In this document: piece by piece, positions 58,302-64,000 of the stretch | How positions within the stretch are numbered: the first letter of the stretch is position 1 | Layout of the letters: each line of letters opens with the position of its first letter | Assembly: GCA_031472005.1 (NCBI GenBank) | Contig: PZJY01000001.1 | Coordinates: 3,844,001-3,908,000 of the forward strand | Source of the DNA: Tetracladium setigerum | Lineage: Eukaryota; Ascomycota; Leotiomycetes; Helotiales | Length of the DNA: 64,000 bases | Direction of reading: 5' to 3' | Program-made: the position numbers and the translations under genes | The notes under the pieces: model-generated | What the model saw: the letters and a program-made list of their open reading frames with translations, nothing else | Told to the model about the DNA's origin: nothing | Database searches by the model: none

Positions 58302-61300
58302 ACTGCTTATGGATGGAATGGGGATTCGACTTTGATATTTGATATGATGCATTATGATTTCTTCGGTTATCGTTAAACACGGGGCAGGTGAGACCAGACT
58401 AGCTGGCACAGGTTCATCCAACCGTTCGGTATTCTGATTCTTAGCATATTTAGAGTTATCAAAGAGAAAATTTTTTCATTCATTTTTTTTTCTTTTTCAT
58501 TCTGGAATATCACCCTGAGTTATTCCTTCTAGTACTATGTAGTACGTACCGTAAGCTGTTGGATCTTGTAAAAATGCTTGGTTCTAAATGATTTGACTGA
58601 TCTGTGGTCGCTTTTCCGCCTTATGTATGGCACAGTATTTGTATTAGTCTTCACTGATAGACCTGACCGATCTTTTAACCATAGGCACTTATCGATTTTG
58701 CATGGCAGTAGAGATGTTGTAGGCAAGCGAGTTACATGCGAGTGGTGTTGTTGGTTGTTGGTTGTTGGTGGTGATAGAAGGGGGAGTGTAGTGTGTGTGA
58801 TGCGGGTTATGCTGTGTGCCACAGCAGAGAGATAACTTTGATAAGATTGTGAGGTTTGATTGGTGATTTGAAGAAGAAGAAGGATTGGCGATTTAGATCG
58901 AGAGATGCGCGTACAGTGTATGCAGAAGGACTACGTGGTGGTGGTGGTGGTGGTGTGGAAGTAGAACTGCGCGGTTACAGTATCTGAGTTGAGGAATTAG
59001 GTAGGAATGTTGTTGTAAGTGATGGTGATGCTATTTCTCTGAATGATAAACCTATTCGATTTCAAAAAGAGTAAAGATGAATAGAAAGAGAATGATGACT
59101 TCTCTTGATGAATGCATCCATTCATTCGTTTGGGGTCTTTTGTGAGGAGAGATGCAATATCTCATGGTTTTGTTAGGAGTGAAGACTGAGTATCTTACCA
59201 TGCCGGACCGAGGTAAGAGTACTCGGAAAGGTAGAAAATACCTCCCTCACTTCACACAGTGTACGCAATCTCCCAATTGCCCTCAATGTACTCGTGACCG
59301 GCACCACGACTTACCAGTAGCGCCATACAGTACCTCCGTACCATTAATCATGCCATCACCACACTACTTCAACCCACGAATAATCCGAGAATGATCGGAA
59401 TCCGAGGTGGCTGGGACAACAATAATGGAGGTGGTTGAAGTTCTGATGAGGGCGGTCTGCAGTCCTGCAGAGAAAATCAGCGGGCGCTTGCAGGGGTACT
59501 TCTCATGTACGTGCTGCCCTGGGATGGAGTCGATGGACAAATGAGACGGCGGTTGCAACCGCGAACTGGGGTGGGACCATGTGTGAGTGAGTGAGCATGG
59601 GGGGTGATGAAAATAGATTTTGAGTGTTGTGGTAACGTGGTTACTGTGGTGAAGCGAGGAAGGATGATGTCGGGGATGGGGCTTGCTGCTTGCTCTATTT
59701 GTGTGAACGAACTGGTTCAACTGGGTAGAGTAGAGTATGCATGGGATGGGGAACTATTGGAAGCTCGGAGTAATGAGGTTGTGATATTGAATTTTTTCTT
59801 GGGGAGGTGATTATTGTGATTGTGAAGGGATTTGGTGCAGTAGTTTTTTCCTTGACTTCTTGAGTTCTTAACTTTGAGAAGGTCGGTCGACTGAACTTGG
59901 CGGTGAGCTTGGAAATGTGATGAAGCCAAGAAGCCATCGACGGCTTGATGGCAGGAATGCGAATCACAGACTTGGATTGTACAGTAAGATCTTACATTAT
60001 TGTTGCATTACTTCCTGTAAGCGAGCCGTCGAGTCCGGACGATGAGACTGAATGTTCTTGTCGAGGTGATTCGGAAGGAAACTCATGATACGCGAGGCAT
60101 GATCACGGGAAGGAACTGGCTATGGCTTCATGATGAACCATCTCATCCATCAATCAACCAGTTCCGACCACCGTTATCCAAACATCCGAAGATTGATTGA
60201 CAGATGTCATTCTCACTACTTTGCCGCCGCCGTTTGCAACGAATGTCATATCGAATGATTCGAATCAACACCTCAACATCGTATTCTGTCTGGCTGGCTC
60301 GCTCGGTATACAAAGATACCGAACAACAAGAAACAGAGCGGTTCGTGAAGAGAAAATAACTTCTTAGTAGTAAGTCGATGATTTTTGCGGCTCAACAGGC
60401 CATTTTCCCATTCTTTTCCCATCCTTTTCCTGGGCTCAGCCAGTTTGAGGTCCGGCCGCTCGTGACTTTTTGCGACAGCGCTCGTTTGAGACTGCAAAGG
60501 TCAAACTCGCCTGGGTTTGGGCCCGCGTCTCAGCCCTGGTCGCATGAACTTCCTCGCTGCTTTCAGATGACGAGTCTGCCTGTTTGCTAGGGGAGATGAA
60601 ATCCGAGCACCCGCGATGTTGAGACCATGGCCGTCGAGAGATGCAATCATGGAACGGGTCAACACGGTCGAGTCTCTTTGGGATGTTTTGAAGGTTGCGA
60701 TGGTTCAAGTTGTGGAGGTTGAGTGTTGACAGGAGAGGGAGGGCAGAGAGAGAAAGGGCAGGGGAGAGCTTGGTGCCCCTCCTTAAGCGAGTCCATTGTT
60801 GACACCGCACCACTCTCGATCCCTGTAACATTCTTCTCCCTTGTCTCTTCTCTCCACACAAAAGTCACCAACCGCTGCATCGATGGCCTGGGCGGCTGGA
60901 GGCGAAAGTATGTGCGACTTCTACGCGCCGACAAGCCTTTGGCATCCTTGGGCACGCCCAATCACCAGCCATATCCGCCCTCCCTCCACCATGGAAAGTA
61001 TTGATGTATTCATGTATCCTCAGCGGTGTAGGCCCGTTGATAGGCTTGTTACCCCAAATCTCGAGATCAATTGGATCGCTCATGCAGAATTGCCCTGAGT
61101 AGTGTGAAGAGAAGCCGACAGCACGATCCCCAATGCAGCCATGGTCGAGTCTCTTGCAGTGCGCCTCAGCCATGGAACCTCGAATGTGAAGGACTCTTTC
61201 GACTCGAATGGAGTGAGATAGTGCTGGTCACAGGCCCGGCCGGCCAGTATTGAGAACTGCAAGAAATGGACCCTGCTCGCTGGGCGGCTGGCTCCATTCT

Positions 61301-62233
61301 TCCATGTTGCTTCTTAAACTGGCGATCGCGCATATCTGAAGCTTTCCCATCCTTTTTGCCAACTTGATCCTCATCCCTCGACTCCGTACTTGGGGACTAT
61401 GCAAAACACCTAAAACTCCACGACGTCTCAACATCTATAGCATACCCCCAGCCGTCCCTATTCAGGCGCAAGCTCAGACGAACAAACAGACCAACCTACG
61501 GATCAGACGAAATCCGCTTATACTTCCCATCCCAATTCATCTTATGGGCCGTCCAAACCAAGCATCTCGAAACCTCTAACGCCCAAAGTAAATCTTACAA
61601 CCCTCGACTCCCCCGTCGCATCATCCAGGCACGCTCGGATGTCCGCTGTCAGTGGAGTTCGGATTACATCGTCGTTACTGTGCCATCATTCAGTGCCGAA
61701 TTGCCTCCTCTACCCCGTCCAAAATAATTGTTCCCACCACGCAAGGGTTGAGACACAAAGACCATCCGCAGCGGAGCCACCGTCTCGTCAGTCCGGCGAT
61801 CCTTCCCACGGTCCTGGTGTAAGGCGATATACATACACCAGCTCTCCCCACCTCTCATAGCCCTTCCTCCTCTTTCGATCACGAGCGGGCCATCTCCAAT
61901 TCTATTCTCCCTCGTCGCTGTCGACAGCAATACCTTCCTTTTCGATTCAACCATTACATTCACTTTTCAACCCTACGTTCTTTCGCCATACACCTTTTTA
62001 ACTCTCACCCTCACTTCCGCAGGCTCGGATCATTTTTGACGATTGGACTTCGGGATTTCGTTGTTTTATAGAGACCTCTCAACAACAATTCGCTCCATCT
62101 GTCACCGTTTAAACCCAACTTAACAATCTTGTAATCTACTCTCTCGAACCCTCTTGTCTTCTCTTCCCTCAGCCACTGGATATTCTTCGGAAAGGAAATT
62201 TAGAAGGAAAAGAAAAATCAGAAATCAGAAGAT
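58302..62233. other. Gene-poor stretch of 3.9 kb
   Basis: No recognisable coding sequence. Low-complexity GT/GA-rich sequence fills 58600-59750. From about 61280 the sequence becomes CT-rich, consistent with the long promoter and leader of the membrane-protein gene at 62234. Confidence 0.55.
58935..58956 (+). repeat. GTG trinucleotide repeat
   Basis: About seven GTG units in non-coding sequence. Confidence 0.8.
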
Positions 62234-62790
62234 ATGGGAAAACTCATCAAGAACCACTGGGCTCGTCTGATCGTGTTGACTGCGGCAGTTTGTACGTATT
62301 CTTTCTCTCCCTTTCTCTCACACATCACCCACTAACAAAACATTTCAGATCAAATTGCCGCCGCAGTGTCAGGATTCTTCTGGCCCAAGATCTTCTTCGA
62401 CTTCCTCACCAAAAACCTCGACGCTGCTGTCAAGCCCTTCCCCTTCCTGCAAATTATCAACCTTTTGCTGGCGTTCATCATGCTTGCATGGGAATACCCG
62501 CTTAAGTTCATCGCAGGCACCTCGCTGCATCGCAGTATTGAGGCGAGATTGGTGGTCTTGCCCATGGCGGCGCTTAGTGCGGCGTTGCTGTACCAGGCTT
62601 CGAACGCTGCGATTTATTATGTCATTGGTATGGTGGTGTATTTCTGGGCTTACAGTGAAGGAGAGGTATGTTCTTATTCCCATTGGACTCTCGGAAATGC
62701 TTCGGAATTGAAAACTAATGAAATGAAAAATAGGTCGTGGTAGCAACCCCATGGTCCCTCCCACCACGAACTCGTCCTGGAAAGGCCTAG
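62234..62790 (+). CDS. Four-segment fungal membrane protein, PRO41-like
   Basis: Exons 62234-62291, 62349-62665 and 62734-62790 (introns 57 and 68 bp) give 143 residues. There are four hydrophobic segments: IVLTAAVYQIAAAVSGFFW, FLQIINLLLAFIMLAWEYPL, ARLVVLPMAALSAALLY and IYYVIGMVVYFWAY, with a FIAGTSLHRSIEAR loop between helices 2 and 3. Size, topology and N-terminus (MGKLIKNHWARL) agree with my recollection of the Sordaria ER membrane protein PRO41, needed for fruiting-body development; I cannot verify the identity here. The short third exon, VVVATPWSLPPRTR, is required for a natural end. Confidence 0.8.
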
Positions 62791-64000
62791 ACAACAACAC
62801 TCATCATCTCAACAAACATCATTTAGACGACACGAACAAACACGAACGACCTCATCACCACTATTTATAACCCATCACATGCATGAAAAACCATGGCTTG
62901 TTCCTTCAAAGCAACCCCAATCACATCAATCAATCATCAAATCCAATCATGCATATTTCCGACATGCATGATTGAGCATCAGCGTTTTTATTTTTGGCGT
63001 TTTCTTCTCCTTTTTCAAACTTATATATTTTCCTTTTCCGGGGCTATTTTGGGGGGTGTGGAGGTGTTTAAGAGAAGAGGACAACTCGGGAGGAGTGATA
63101 TGGTTTTTGGATCCTTATCGATTGATTCGGTGGAGAGGGAGTGTATTTGCTTTGATGATGGGCATTTTGACGAGGGATGAATCCTAGGATGGATGAATGT
63201 ATCCATACCTCTTACAATTGCTGCAGCTTTGGACTCAGAATTGGAGATGCAGAAGTGGAGATGGAAGAGGAGGATTAAAATGGTGCTGAACAGATGCAGA
63301 GTGCACAGCACATTATTACTTATATTTGCATGTGCGTTCTCGTTGTAGATCTAGTTAGTGGTGGTAGTGTGTGTGTATTCTGTGGATAGATATTTTTTAA
63401 TACTATGATATCCTTCTCTCTCCAAAATTGAACTACTGATTTTCCATTCATTTTTCTTTCTCTCTCTCTCACACACACACACTCTCTCTCCCCATTCAAT
63501 ACTTTCCCCATATTCTCCCTCAACTTCCCACCTCCCTACATCTCCCTCTTCGTCTCATAACCGCTTAACAACAGCTGATCAATCAGCTCATTCATTCATG
63601 CCTACTCTCCAAAACGTTTCCAACCGTGCGTCATCAAGGCCCTTTTGGAAAACAACTAAAAAAGACCAACCTCATTCATTTCAGGTTTCACTTGATACAT
63701 TGGCCGACTTCTTAACGGTCGACTGTTATCAAACGGACGGACACGGGTGGGGTCGGGGGGAGTGAAGGGGACACGGCATGGCATGTTTGAGATGGACACT
63801 GACGCCTACCCCCTCGATCAGACCAAGCACGTAAGCAAACAAAAAAGCCTCGGACCCAAGTAGTGAAAAGACCCTCGAGACTCTCGGACTGAAACTGTAC
63901 AAACTGAAAACGAAAACGAAGGAAAGAAGGGAGAAAAGAATCTGGTGATTTGGATAATGATATTACAATTTGAGGAGTGTCCCATTATCTAAAATGATTT
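62791..64000. other. Intergenic to window end
   Basis: 3' region of the membrane-protein gene, then low-complexity sequence. No coding region longer than 100 codons and no motif. Confidence 0.55.
63458..63490 (+). repeat. Compound TC/AC microsatellite
   Basis: (TC)n followed by (AC)n and again (TC)n, about 33 bp in total. Confidence 0.9.

Noticed and set aside
63458..63490. TC/AC stretch as a regulatory element
   Set aside because: It is a simple compound microsatellite; nothing near it indicates a promoter of a visible gene.

Overview
The window is chromosomal DNA from a filamentous ascomycete. Evidence: short GT-AG introns of 49-123 bp with CTAAC/CTGAC-type branch sites, a Zn(II)2Cys6 transcription factor, a class IV chitin synthase, and several families found only in fungi (DUF3605, DUF6590, a four-segment PRO41-like membrane protein). 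The gene content fits Leotiomycetes/Helotiales best, but that placement is an inference. I see no tRNA, rRNA, CRISPR array or intact mobile element. There are 19 protein genes, several split over many small exons, with about 4 kb gene-poor stretches at 28.6-32.6, 39.8-43.8 and 58.3-62.2 kb.

Layout. 1-7 kb: the N-terminal half of a class IV (yeast Chs3-type) chitin synthase (-) lies head to head with an SKT5-type activator carrying Sel1 repeats and a CaaX end (+). 8-13 kb: a mitochondrial CYT-4-like RNase II (-), the small MOCS2A sulfur carrier (+) and a small PSI-type membrane protein (-). 13-19 kb: a Zn2Cys6 regulator and an FMP42-like MFS carrier (both +). 20-24 kb: HOS2 histone deacetylase (-) head to head with the ING/PHD protein YNG2 (+). 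24-29 kb: a double FolB-domain protein (+), a DUF3605 protein (-) and a small six-cysteine secreted protein (-). 32-40 kb: a DUF6590 protein (-), a coiled-coil protein (+) and an aspartate aminotransferase (-). 43-58 kb: a large F-box protein with a CaaX end (+), a homeodomain factor (-), Ran/GSP1 (-), the proteasome chaperone NAS2 (-) and a RhoGEF (+). 62 kb: the PRO41-like protein (+).

Two divergent pairs join proteins that yeast work places in one process: synthase with activator (chitin), and deacetylase with a NuA4 acetyltransferase subunit (histone acetylation). Five otherwise well-conserved genes (CYT-4, the coiled-coil protein, the F-box protein, Ran and the RhoGEF) each break frame by exactly one missing G/C base in a short G or C run. 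Ran is essential and nearly invariant, so the simplest reading is base undercalls in the assembly rather than five pseudogenes. Any automatic annotation of this window should be read with that in mind.
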